Positions 29,343-37,702 of a DNA stretch of 42,149 nucleotides are shown piece by piece. Origin of the DNA: Oscillospiraceae bacterium (lineage in GTDB: Bacteria; Bacillota; Clostridia; Oscillospirales; CAG-272); the NCBI GenBank assembly GCA_015063745.1, contig SVTO01000022.1, positions 1 to 42,149 of the forward strand, in the 5' to 3' direction. The translations under genes were made by a program, and so were the position numbers. The notes under the pieces were generated by a model. The model ran no database searches. It saw only the letters and a program-made list of their open reading frames with translations, and was not told the DNA's origin. Numbering within the stretch: the first letter of the stretch is position 1; every line of letters starts with the position of its first letter.

Positions 29343-31565
29343 ATGAGTATTTCTATCCATAATAAAAAAGTGAATATTACCATTGACCGAGCAAGCGGGC
29401 AGTTCCTCTCCCTTGCACAGGGTGATGTTTCCTACGGTTTTGCGGACAAAGGCTTCTCTCTGATCGCCGACGGTGCGCTCTATTTTGAGAACGCCTCTGC
29501 TGAATCCATGGCGTTCACCAAAAACGGCGTAGAATTCCTCTACCGCGACGGCGACTACACAGCAAAGCTCCGCTATATCCTCCCCGAAAACGGCGCATTC
29601 GTGGAACGGGAGCTTGCTTTCCGCAAGAACAAGGGCGGATGGAATGCGGACAGGATCGTCTGCGATAACTTCCGTCTCACCGAGGCGGCTGATGAAATTC
29701 TGTTCCACGACGACCAGTCCCCCTGGCACGTCCCCACCAACTATTTCATCCGTTACGCTGACGGCGGTCTGTACTGCGGGCTGGAATACCCCTACTGGAA
29801 CACCGAAACCGACGGCAACACCTCTGTTACTCTCGGCTTCTCCCCCAATTATGCCGTTTCGTGCGGCGAATGGTTCGTTGCGGAAAAGACATTCCTCGGT
29901 GCATACCGCAACGAAGGCATTACCAGAACCTCACACGGTCCCTATCCCGGCTCCATCAAGGTAACGAAGCATTACCCCGATATTTACATGAACGGAGGTA
30001 TCCTCCAGCATTTTGTTGACCACAAGATGCCGGAAGATGCGGGCTTCCCCCTCGAAACACTCGACTGGGGCGAAATCTGGGCAATGCAGGAGTTCTTCAC
30101 TCACTATCTTCCCCGTATGCCTCTGCCCGAAAACAACTGGTATATATGGCAAAACGGCTGGTGGGCAGGGCTCTTCTCTCCAGATATTAACGCCATTGAG
30201 CCTTTGGTTCGTGCAGGTGTAACCGATCTGATGACCGCAGCAATCTATTACGGTCATGACAACCATCCCACCACAGAACCCAAATACATTCGTGATATGC
30301 GAATCGAGCCTCTTGGCTTCCCCATCTACAAGCACGAGCACCTGGGCATCGAAGCCAGCACCAACGATATGCACAGCTATGTGGAAAAAGGCGAGACAGA
30401 CGAGATCATCGGCTACTCCGACACCTTTGAGGCCCCCCGTCCGTATGATGAGTTTATTCGTCAAGCCAAGGAACAAGGCATCTATATAAGCAGCTTCTGC
30501 ACGCCCAACATGGTATATGCAGATCGCCCCCAATGGGCAGCAATCCACGAGGACAGAAAGCCTCACGAATATTTCAATACCCGACTCGGCTGTGCTGCCT
30601 GCGATGAGTACATGGACTTCCACTTTGAGGCTACCACCCGTGTTCTTGACCGCTACAACGCCCGCTTCTGGGCATTTGATGGACGCTGGATCAACTTCCG
30701 TGAATTCTCCGGCTATCATTTCGGTTCCGTGGGCGAAGAACAATGCTATTCTCCCGATCACGGACATCCTGTTGGAGATAAGAATTACAAGGAATGGAAG
30801 AACATCGAAAAGTTCAAGAAGAGACTCCGCACCCGTTACCCAAACCTCTGCATGGAACAGTATTACGGTCTGAAGCGAGGCGGAATCTGGTCGCTCTCCA
30901 ACTTCAACGCAGACGAAAACTACTATGAAATGGGTACCGTTGCCAACAACCGCCTCCAGACATGGCACAACGAAAACGACCGTTTCCGTCCCACCTATAT
31001 GAACTACGCCTCCATCTTCGGCGATAATCCTCATGAGTTTGAGGTGAGCCTGATTTCCGCCATCAGCACCTCCTACTACGTTCAGCTTTCACGCGGCTAC
31101 AATGCCCTGCGCGACTATCCCGAGTGTGCGGACATTCTTAAGCGGTGGAGAACCTTTGCAAGCGAAAATCTTCCCTACCTGAAGGCACGCCGCACCCTCT
31201 TCGGAGAACCCGGTCAGTATGCCGTAGACGGAAGCGCTCACATCCTTGATGACAAAGGCTACATCTTCCTGTTCACAGCTCCCGGAAGCTACGCAGGAGG
31301 CAATATCCCCATGATTCGCTGGATTGGCCTTGCCGAAAAGGAAAACGCCAAGTACCGCATCCGTGTTGTTGCCGCTGTAAACGAAAAGGGCGAACCGGCA
31401 AAGTTCACCCTTGCAAACGACGTACTCTCCTACGGTGATACCCTGTCCTTCCGCATGTCTCCCGACACCGCGGTAATCCTCAAGGTTGAGCCTACAGAAG
31501 CGGATGTCAAATCGCCCCAGTCCCTCTCCTTTAACCCCGAAGAAGAGATTGTAGACGCATTCTGA
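29343..31565 (+). CDS. Large glycoside hydrolase, clan GH-D-like (alpha-galactosidase type)
   Basis: Protein of 740 aa without signal peptide. A beta-sandwich region (about 1-230) is followed by a barrel-like region with WYIWQNGWWAG, VRAGVTDLMTAAIYYG and ARFWAFDGRW, where Asp446 stands at a position like the nucleophile of GH27/31/36 enzymes. LCMEQYYGLKRGG and NADENYYEM follow, then a strand-rich C-terminal domain. The order of sandwich, barrel and sandwich is that of GH36. I cannot name the family with confidence: an alpha-galactosidase, alpha-N-acetylgalactosaminidase or unassigned relative. CGGAGG lies 8 nt before the ATG. A strong terminator follows. Confidence 0.7.
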   Translation: MSISIHNKKVNITIDRASGQFLSLAQGDVSYGFADKGFSLIADGALYFENASAESMAFTKNGVEFLYRDGDYTAKLRYILPENGAFVERELAFRKNKGGWNADRIVCDNFRLTEAADEILFHDDQSPWHVPTNYFIRYADGGLYCGLEYPYWNTETDGNTSVTLGFSPNYAVSCGEWFVAEKTFLGAYRNEGITRTSHGPYPGSIKVTKHYPDIYMNGGILQHFVDHKMPEDAGFPLETLDWGEIWAMQEFFTHYLPRMPLPENNWYIWQNGWWAGLFSPDINAIEPLVRAGVTDLMTAAIYYGHDNHPTTEPKYIRDMRIEPLGFPIYKHEHLGIEASTNDMHSYVEKGETDEIIGYSDTFEAPRPYDEFIRQAKEQGIYISSFCTPNMVYADRPQWAAIHEDRKPHEYFNTRLGCAACDEYMDFHFEATTRVLDRYNARFWAFDGRWINFREFSGYHFGSVGEEQCYSPDHGHPVGDKNYKEWKNIEKFKKRLRTRYPNLCMEQYYGLKRGGIWSLSNFNADENYYEMGTVANNRLQTWHNENDRFRPTYMNYASIFGDNPHEFEVSLISAISTSYYVQLSRGYNALRDYPECADILKRWRTFASENLPYLKARRTLFGEPGQYAVDGSAHILDDKGYIFLFTAPGSYAGGNIPMIRWIGLAEKENAKYRIRVVAAVNEKGEPAKFTLANDVLSYGDTLSFRMSPDTAVILKVEPTEADVKSPQSLSFNPEEEIVDAF

Positions 31566-31583
31566 ACATCCGAACCCGAAAAT

Positions 31584-31622
31584 AAACAAGGGTCTGTCGC
31601 ACTAACAAGCCCCTGTTTTTTA
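31584..31622 (+). terminator. Terminator of the glycosidase gene
   Basis: AAACAAGGG pairs with CCCCTGTTT with one mismatch, followed by six T. Confidence 0.7.
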
Positions 31623-31639
31623 TCTCCCAAAAAACCGCC

Positions 31640-31676
31640 AAAAACCGCATTTCCGCATATTGGGATTGCGGTTTTT
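31640..31676 (+). terminator. Second hairpin overlapping the plsC-like promoter
   Basis: AAAAACCGCA (31640-31649) pairs perfectly with TGCGGTTTTT (31667-31676). The right arm contains the -35 of the next promoter, so termination and initiation signals share sequence. Confidence 0.7.
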
Positions 31677-31694
31677 CGTTTTCTGTGGTATAAT
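31666..31694 (+). promoter_or_regulatory. Promoter of the PlsC-type acyltransferase
   Basis: TTGCGG (31666-31671), 17-bp spacer, TATAAT (31689-31694), extended -10 TGG. Confidence 0.72.
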
Positions 31695-31731
31695 AACAGA
31701 AATCCCGGATCATACGATTGCAGGAGGTTCT

Positions 31732-33024
31732 ATGAAAATCAGAAGCAAAAACAAATCCTACGAAACCGTAATGTCCCTGCCGAAAGGGAAGGAGTATAAA
31801 CCCAAAAAACCGGATGTGTTCTTCCGTACCCTTCTGCGGGTTGTCTCCCTGCCGGATCTGCTGGCGGTGCGGTTCCGGGCGAAATATATCGATATGGATA
31901 AACTGGGGAAAAAGGAACCCTGCCTGGTGCTGATGAACCATTCCAGCTTCATTGATCTGGAAATCGCCGCCAGCGCACTGTATCCCCGTCCCCTGAACAT
32001 CATCTGCACCACCGACGCTTTCGTGGGCAAGAACTGGCTGATGCGTCAGCTGGGCTGTATTCCCACCCGCAAATTCTGCAGCGACCCCGCCCTTGTACGG
32101 AATATGCAGTACGCACTCCACACATTGGGCAGCTCCGTCCTGATGTTCCCGGAAGCGGGCTATACTTTTGACGGAACATCCACAACGCTGCCGGATTATC
32201 TGGGGCAGTGCATCAAAATGCTGGGCGTGCCCGTGGTCATGATCCGTACCTACGGCGCTTTCGCCAGAGATCCGCTGTACAACAACCTGCAGAAACGCAG
32301 AGTACGCGTGTCGGCGGATGTGCGGTATCTGCTGTCCCCCGATGAGATCGCCGAAAAATCCGCGGAGGAACTGAACGGGATCGTATCCGAGCAGTTTGTC
32401 TTTGACAATTTCCGGTGGCAGCAGGAAAACCGTGTTGCCGTAAAAGCCCCGTTCCGTGCAGATTTCCTCAACCGTGTGCTGTACAAATGTCCGCATTGTC
32501 TGACGGAAGGAAAAATGGAGGGCAAAGGAACATCCCTGACCTGCCGTCAATGCGGGAAAGTCTGGGAATTGGACGAATTCGGCAGCCTCCATACGGCGGA
32601 AGGGGAAGTGTATTTCTCCCATATTCCGGACTGGTTTGCCTGGGAGAGGGAATGTGTACGGCAGGAAATCGAGGCGGGAACGTACCGACTGGATGTACCG
32701 GTGAAGATTTCCATGCTGGTGGACAGCAAATGCCTCTACCATGTGGGCGAAGGACGGCTGGTCCACTCGGAGGAAGGCTTTGTGCTGACCGGATGTGACG
32801 GCACGCTGGAATACCGTCAGAAGCCCACGTCATCCTACAGCCTGAACGCGGATTACTACTGGTACGAGCTGGGGGATGTGATTTCCATCGGCGACCACAG
32901 AGGACTGTATTATTGCTTCCCGCAGACGGAAGGTGATATTGTCGCCAAAACCAGACTGGCCACGGAGGAGATCTGGAAAATTGCCAGAGCGAAAATGCGG
33001 GCCAGAAGAGAAAATCGGAAATAA
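31732..33024 (+). CDS. PlsC-type glycerolipid acyltransferase with zinc ribbon
   Basis: Protein of 430 aa. The acyltransferase domain has NHSSFID, i.e. His70-x4-Asp75, and FPEAG, the two main PlsC signatures. PlsC-type enzymes acylate lysophosphatidate or similar acceptors at the membrane. It is much longer than ordinary PlsC (about 200-250 aa): a zinc ribbon follows (Cys253, Cys256, Cys271, Cys274) and then about 150 residues I do not recognise, rich in aromatic strands (SSYSLNADYYWYELGD). The start at 31732 has AGGAGG 5-6 nt upstream; the in-frame start at 31660 precedes the -10 and is rejected. A possible lipid partner for the sphingoid-like pair elsewhere in the window, though far from it. 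Confidence 0.87.
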   Translation: MKIRSKNKSYETVMSLPKGKEYKPKKPDVFFRTLLRVVSLPDLLAVRFRAKYIDMDKLGKKEPCLVLMNHSSFIDLEIAASALYPRPLNIICTTDAFVGKNWLMRQLGCIPTRKFCSDPALVRNMQYALHTLGSSVLMFPEAGYTFDGTSTTLPDYLGQCIKMLGVPVVMIRTYGAFARDPLYNNLQKRRVRVSADVRYLLSPDEIAEKSAEELNGIVSEQFVFDNFRWQQENRVAVKAPFRADFLNRVLYKCPHCLTEGKMEGKGTSLTCRQCGKVWELDEFGSLHTAEGEVYFSHIPDWFAWERECVRQEIEAGTYRLDVPVKISMLVDSKCLYHVGEGRLVHSEEGFVLTGCDGTLEYRQKPTSSYSLNADYYWYELGDVISIGDHRGLYYCFPQTEGDIVAKTRLATEEIWKIARAKMRARRENRK

Positions 33025-33035
33025 TAAATTTGCAG

Positions 33036-33078
33036 AGGGAAGGAAGCCTTTCGGTTCGGGTTTCCTTCCCCCTTTGTT
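33036..33078 (+). terminator. Terminator of the acyltransferase gene
   Basis: GGGAAGGAA pairs with TTCCTTCCC around a loop near 33046-33060, followed by CCTTTGTTTTC. Confidence 0.8.
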
Positions 33079-33152
33079 TTCTCACGCAGGAGTACTACAA
33101 ACACAAAACAAAAAATTAACAAATTTCGACTCCGTCAACATCGTCTCCGCTA

Positions 33153-33181
33153 TTGCATAATTTTCGCGGAACTGATATAAT
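33153..33181 (+). promoter_or_regulatory. Promoter of the deacetylase-mutY-ktr unit
   Basis: TTGCAT (33153-33158), 17-bp spacer, TATAAT (33176-33181), TGA extended -10. Confidence 0.82.
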
Positions 33182-33233
33182 AATAAATGAAAATGCATCA
33201 TCCGGTCCCATTTGATCGTAAACGGAGTAAAAA

Positions 33234-34391
33234 TTGAAAAAAAGCACAAAACGCAGAGTCAAAAAGAGCCTGTCGATCCGTGCCGCCGCGCTGACGATAC
33301 TGATCGTAATGCTGGGCGCCTTTGGAGGGGGCGTGTATGTGTTCAGGGAATTCATCTTCATCCAGCATCCGGGTGAAGAAGCGGATTCCGCCGCATACGT
33401 GATCCCCACCGCACAGGCTGTCCGGGAACTGCCCAACCTGACCTGCCAGAAGCATCGGGAATTACCCGATCATACAGAAGAACCCCATACCATAACGGAA
33501 ACCTACGGCTATACCCTGATTCCCCGCACCATGTCCGACAGCATCACGGAAGCGGAGAAGCTGCTCAGTGCCTATGATGTTCCCTATACCGTTGAATACG
33601 CGCTGGCGGCATACCCGGAAGGGGATGTCCTGTGGGTGGAATACGCCGGCTTTTCGGACAGCAACGGTTATTATGTGAATCCTGCTGTGGAAGTGACCCT
33701 GTGCGTCAGCGGCAACAAGCCTTCCCAGACCCCTTATAACGGCAAAAACCGTGTATACCTGACCTTCGACGACGGCCCCTCCGCCTATACCCCGGAAATT
33801 CTGGATGTACTGGACTACTACGGTATCAAGGCCGCCTTTTTCACCATGGGCAAATCCATAGAAAAGTACCCGGAGATCGCCGAAGAAATCGTGGAACGGG
33901 GGCATATTCTGGCCTGTCATACCATGACCCATGAGTACGAATATATCTATGATTCCGTGGAAAACATGATCAGCGAAACCAGATTGTGGGAAGGACAGCT
34001 GGAAAAACTGGGCCTGCTGGACGACGTGGCGGGAAACTTATATTTCCGTTTCCCCGGCGGCACGGTGAATAAGTACACGACCCCTGCGGAAAGGGAAGAT
34101 ATGATCGCCGCCGTACGGGACCGCGGATACCGTGTGTTTGACTGGAACGTGGTCACCAACGACAGCCTTTTGTCCATCCGTCCCGAGGATACCGACAGCC
34201 ATACCTATATGCGGGAGCAGTTTTTTGAATCCCTTGCCCTGCGCGCATCCGCACCGGATAAGATCGTGCTGATGCATGACCCGATCAGAGAAACATCCGA
34301 AATGCTGCCCTGGCTGATCCGCTATCTGCTGGGGAACGGCTACTGCTTCGGCACACTGGATCAGATGGATCACGACTATTTAATGGGTTAA
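33234..34391 (+). CDS. Membrane-anchored polysaccharide deacetylase with PASTA-like domain
   Basis: Protein of 385 aa. A basic start and one membrane helix (about 18-40) place the rest outside. Residues about 95-160 (DSITEAEKLLSAYDVPYTVE to VEVTLCVSG) have the pattern of a PASTA domain, which binds peptidoglycan or muropeptides. The NodB domain from about 170 has LTFDDGPSAYTPEIL, the His pair in HTMTH, and FPGG. It should deacetylate peptidoglycan or another N-acetylated wall polymer, giving lysozyme resistance in known cases. The start codon is TTG with CGGAG 5-6 nt upstream; no ATG fits before the helix. First gene of a likely four-gene unit. Confidence 0.85.
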   Translation: MKKSTKRRVKKSLSIRAAALTILIVMLGAFGGGVYVFREFIFIQHPGEEADSAAYVIPTAQAVRELPNLTCQKHRELPDHTEEPHTITETYGYTLIPRTMSDSITEAEKLLSAYDVPYTVEYALAAYPEGDVLWVEYAGFSDSNGYYVNPAVEVTLCVSGNKPSQTPYNGKNRVYLTFDDGPSAYTPEILDVLDYYGIKAAFFTMGKSIEKYPEIAEEIVERGHILACHTMTHEYEYIYDSVENMISETRLWEGQLEKLGLLDDVAGNLYFRFPGGTVNKYTTPAEREDMIAAVRDRGYRVFDWNVVTNDSLLSIRPEDTDSHTYMREQFFESLALRASAPDKIVLMHDPIRETSEMLPWLIRYLLGNGYCFGTLDQMDHDYLMG

Positions 34392-34408
34392 TCCCCCGGA
34401 GAAGAAAT

Positions 34409-35443
34409 ATGTACCCGATCGCACCACCGCTTTTAGGCTGGTTTTATGCCAACCGCCGCACTCTGCCGTTCAGAGAAGATCCCACGCCCTATCATATCTG
34501 GGTCAGCGAGATCATGCTCCAGCAAACCAGAATGACGGCGGTTTTACCGTACTACGAAAGATTCATGAAAGCCCTTCCCGATATCCCCGCCCTTGCCGCC
34601 TGCCCCACGGAAACCTTACATAAACTGTGGGAAGGCCTGGGCTACTACAGCCGCGTGAACAATCTGCAGAAGGCGGCGCAGGTGGTCTGTGAAAAATTCG
34701 GCGGAGAACTGCCGGGAGATTATGAAACCCTTCTGACCCTGCCCGGCATCGGACCCTATACCGCCGGTGCCATCGCATCCATCAGCTTCGGCCTGCCCTG
34801 TCCCGCCGTGGACGGCAATGTGCTGAGAGTGTTCTCCCGCCTGTACTGTGACGAAGGAGACATCACCGACCCGGAGGTGAAAAAACGCTGTACCGAACGG
34901 GTCATGGCCCATCAGCCGCCGGACAGCCCCGGAGATTTCAACCAGGCATTGATGGAATTCGGCGCCCTTGTCTGCACACCCCGTTCCCCTGACTGCGCCC
35001 ATTGTCCCCTGCGGGAAATCTGCGAGGGTGCGGCGGCCGGATGCGCGGAGGAGCTGCCGAAAAAAGCACCGAAAAAGGAACGGAAAACACAAAAAGTCAC
35101 CGTTGCCGTTGTGCGCGGTCCTCTGGGAGTTCTGCTGGAAAAACGTCCGGAAAAGGGACTGCTGGCGGGACTGTGGCAGCCGTATATGAAAGAGGAAGAC
35201 TGTACGGAGGCGGAAATGCTCACCTCCCTTGCCACTCTCGGCATCCGCTGCCGTAAAACCGGCGACCTCAAGCCTGCCAGACATCTGTTTACCCATATCG
35301 AATGGCAGCTGTCCGGCTGGATGCTGGAAACGGACGACGCCCCGGATCTGCCGGAGAACATGACATGGGCAAAGGAAACCGACGGGGATATGTACACCCT
35401 GCCGTCCGCATTCGGCGCATACCGTACACTGATTCTGCCGTAG
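34409..35443 (+). CDS. mutY: MutY, A/G-specific adenine DNA glycosylase
   Basis: Protein of 344 aa. The helix-hairpin-helix glycosylase domain has catalytic Glu34 in SEIMLQQT, LPGIGPYTAGAI, and Asp135 in VDGNVLRV. The [4Fe-4S] cluster Cys are 189, 196, 199 and 205. The C-terminal Nudix-like domain (about 225-344) recognises 8-oxoG. It removes adenine mispaired with 8-oxoguanine. CCGGAG precedes the ATG, 17 nt after the deacetylase stop, so the genes are probably co-transcribed. Confidence 0.96.
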   Translation: MYPIAPPLLGWFYANRRTLPFREDPTPYHIWVSEIMLQQTRMTAVLPYYERFMKALPDIPALAACPTETLHKLWEGLGYYSRVNNLQKAAQVVCEKFGGELPGDYETLLTLPGIGPYTAGAIASISFGLPCPAVDGNVLRVFSRLYCDEGDITDPEVKKRCTERVMAHQPPDSPGDFNQALMEFGALVCTPRSPDCAHCPLREICEGAAAGCAEELPKKAPKKERKTQKVTVAVVRGPLGVLLEKRPEKGLLAGLWQPYMKEEDCTEAEMLTSLATLGIRCRKTGDLKPARHLFTHIEWQLSGWMLETDDAPDLPENMTWAKETDGDMYTLPSAFGAYRTLILP

Positions 35444-35459
35444 ATTGAAGGAATTTTAT

Positions 35460-36761
35460 ATGTATCACATTCTGAAAAAAATCTCTCCCGGGCAGCTGAT
35501 CGCCTTCGGATTCGGGCTGGTCATATGCATCGGCACGGTCTTATTGTCCCTGCCCGTCGCCCAAAAACCGGAAGTGACCACCGATTTTATGGATAATTTG
35601 TTCACCGCAGCCAGTGCCGTGTGCGTTACGGGACTTCTGACGGTGGATTTAGGCAGTACCTATTCGCTGTTCGGCCAGATCGTGGTCGCGGTACTGATCC
35701 AGATCGGCGGACTGGGGATCACGTCCCTCGGTGTGGGTATTATCGCCCTGTCCGGCGGTCGTGTGAACTTCAGAGAACGTATCTTACTCAAGGAAGCCTT
35801 GAACTATCCCACCCTGAAAGACATCCTGCCCCTGATCCGCTCGGTGCTTCTTGTTACCTTCGGCATTGAGTTTGCCGGTGCGGTGCTGTCGTTTCTGATA
35901 TTCCTGCGCTATTATCCCGTCTCCCGCGCCCTGGGAACTGCTGTTTTCCATTCCATAGCGGCGTTCAACAATGCAGGTCTGGATATCTTCGGCCTCGGTT
36001 CCAGCATGGTTTCCTATGCGGACGATGTTGCGCTGAATCTGCTTACCTGCGCTCTGATCATCCTGGGTGGTACGGGATTTTTCGTCATCATGGAGGTATG
36101 CCGTAAACACAGCTTCCGCCGGTTTTCCCTGCATACCAAAGTGGTACTGACCATGACCGGGATACTGCTTGTGGTGGGAACATTGCTCATCAAGCTGACA
36201 GAAGGCGGGAATATCGGCTGGCTGGATGCCTTTTTCGCCAGCGTAACCGCCAGAACCGCCGGATTTGCCACCGTACCCTTTGCGCAGTTCAGTCATGCGG
36301 GGCTTCTTGTTATGATGGTACTGATGTTCATCGGTGCCTCTCCCGGCTCCACGGGCGGCGGTATGAAGACCACAACCTTCTTCGTGCTGTTCCGTTCCCT
36401 GCTCAGCGCTTCCACCAACCATCCCCCGGAAGCCTTCCGCAGACGGATCCCGGAAGAATCCCTGCACCGGGCGCTGGTGATCATCTCCCTCGGCATGATC
36501 GTCGTGATCACGGTAACGGGACTGGTCAGTATGCTGGAACCGGATCTGGCACCGGAAGATATTGCCTTTGAAGTGGTGTCCGCCGTCGGTACGGTAGGGC
36601 TTACCACGGGCATCACGCCCCATTTGTCCCACGCATCCCAGTTTGTGCTGGTGATTACCATGTTTATCGGCCGTCTCGGACCCATGTCGGTAGCCTCCCT
36701 GTGGGTACGGGAACCGGATACGGATATATCCCTGCCGGAAGAAAACCTGCCCATCGGATGA
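35460..36761 (+). CDS. ktrB: KtrB/TrkH-type potassium channel subunit
   Basis: Protein of 433 aa with four M1-P-M2 repeats. Each pore loop has its filter Gly: AVCVTGL, AFNNAGL, ARTAGFA and AVGTVGL. It is a homodimeric K+ (Na+-coupled) uptake channel in the membrane, gated by the cytoplasmic KtrA ring encoded next. The start at 35460 has AAGGA 8 nt upstream; an in-frame TTG at 35445 overlaps that site. The conserved gating-loop region GASPGSTGGGMKT is present in the third repeat. Confidence 0.95.
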   Translation: MYHILKKISPGQLIAFGFGLVICIGTVLLSLPVAQKPEVTTDFMDNLFTAASAVCVTGLLTVDLGSTYSLFGQIVVAVLIQIGGLGITSLGVGIIALSGGRVNFRERILLKEALNYPTLKDILPLIRSVLLVTFGIEFAGAVLSFLIFLRYYPVSRALGTAVFHSIAAFNNAGLDIFGLGSSMVSYADDVALNLLTCALIILGGTGFFVIMEVCRKHSFRRFSLHTKVVLTMTGILLVVGTLLIKLTEGGNIGWLDAFFASVTARTAGFATVPFAQFSHAGLLVMMVLMFIGASPGSTGGGMKTTTFFVLFRSLLSASTNHPPEAFRRRIPEESLHRALVIISLGMIVVITVTGLVSMLEPDLAPEDIAFEVVSAVGTVGLTTGITPHLSHASQFVLVITMFIGRLGPMSVASLWVREPDTDISLPEENLPIG

Positions 36762-36800
36762 TGTATATAGATGTATATATAAATTGTATGGAGAAGAATT

Positions 36801-37478
36801 ATGGCACGTAAGAAAAAGAGAAACAATGAGCTTTACGGTATCATCGGTCTGGGCCGGTTCGGTACGGCGCTGGCACAGGCATTGGCGGAAAACGGCCGGG
36901 AAGTGATGGTCGTGGACAGAGATCAGACCAAGATCAATCTGGCCGCCGCCTACACGAACAACGCCTACCGCATCGATGAGCTGACCAGAGAAAAACTGGA
37001 ATCCATCGGGATGCAGAACTGTGACGTGGTCATCATCTGCATCGGCGAAAAGGTGGATACCAGCATCCTGACCACCCTGACCGTGCTCCGCATGGGCGTA
37101 AAACGGGTTATCGCCAAGGCCCAGAGCGAGGAACACGGGGAAGTCCTGACCACCCTCGGTGCAGAAGTCGTGTATCCGGAAAAGGATATGGCGATCCGTC
37201 TGGCCAACAAAATCATCGCCCCGAATGTACTGGAATACATCTCCCTCAGCGACGAAGTGGACATCATGGAAATCGCCCTGACGAACAAGGTCAGAAATAA
37301 AACCGTATTGGAAGTCAACCTTCGCGGAAATTTCGGTCTGAACATCATTGCCGTCAAGCACAACGGGGCACTGACCACCGAAATCACCCCCTCCACCCGT
37401 TTCTCCGAAGGCGATACCGTGACCGTAATCGGCAGAACGGAACAGATCCACAGATTTGAGACATACCTGCAGGTGTGA
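36801..37478 (+). CDS. ktrA: KtrA/TrkA-type RCK regulatory subunit
   Basis: Protein of 225 aa, the typical KtrA size. The RCK N-domain has GLGRFG (16-21) with a following acidic residue (VVDRD) for nucleotide binding; the RCK-C domain covers about 145-225. The octameric ring binds ATP/ADP, and often c-di-AMP in Firmicutes, to gate KtrB. GGAGAAG precedes the ATG, and the 39-nt gap after ktrB contains an ATGTATATA repeat. Confidence 0.95.
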   Translation: MARKKKRNNELYGIIGLGRFGTALAQALAENGREVMVVDRDQTKINLAAAYTNNAYRIDELTREKLESIGMQNCDVVIICIGEKVDTSILTTLTVLRMGVKRVIAKAQSEEHGEVLTTLGAEVVYPEKDMAIRLANKIIAPNVLEYISLSDEVDIMEIALTNKVRNKTVLEVNLRGNFGLNIIAVKHNGALTTEITPSTRFSEGDTVTVIGRTEQIHRFETYLQV

Positions 37479-37491
37479 TCGCGACATACAC

Positions 37492-37529
37492 AAAAGCTCC
37501 CTTTTCGCATGGACGGAAGGGGAGTTTTT
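37492..37529 (+). terminator. Terminator of the ktr unit
   Basis: AAAAGCTCCC pairs with GGGGAGTTTTT around a long, partly paired loop; ends in a T-run. Confidence 0.75.
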
Positions 37530-37624
37530 CTGTGTGGCTTTCATTAAAACATACAAAAATAATAGGAGAAAAAATGCAGTAAATCGTATCCTGTGACAAT
37601 CTTGGAGAATCCTTGCAAAACCTC

Positions 37625-37653
37625 TTGACACATACTTCGGTTTGTGCTATCAT
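37625..37653 (+). promoter_or_regulatory. Promoter of the glycyl radical enzyme operon
   Basis: TTGACA (37625-37630), 17-bp spacer, TATCAT (37648-37653) preceded by TGC. Confidence 0.78.
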
Positions 37654-37702
37654 GATGATAGAAAAGTATTACCATCCCAATGTGCAGAATGGAGAAACAT
37701 AT

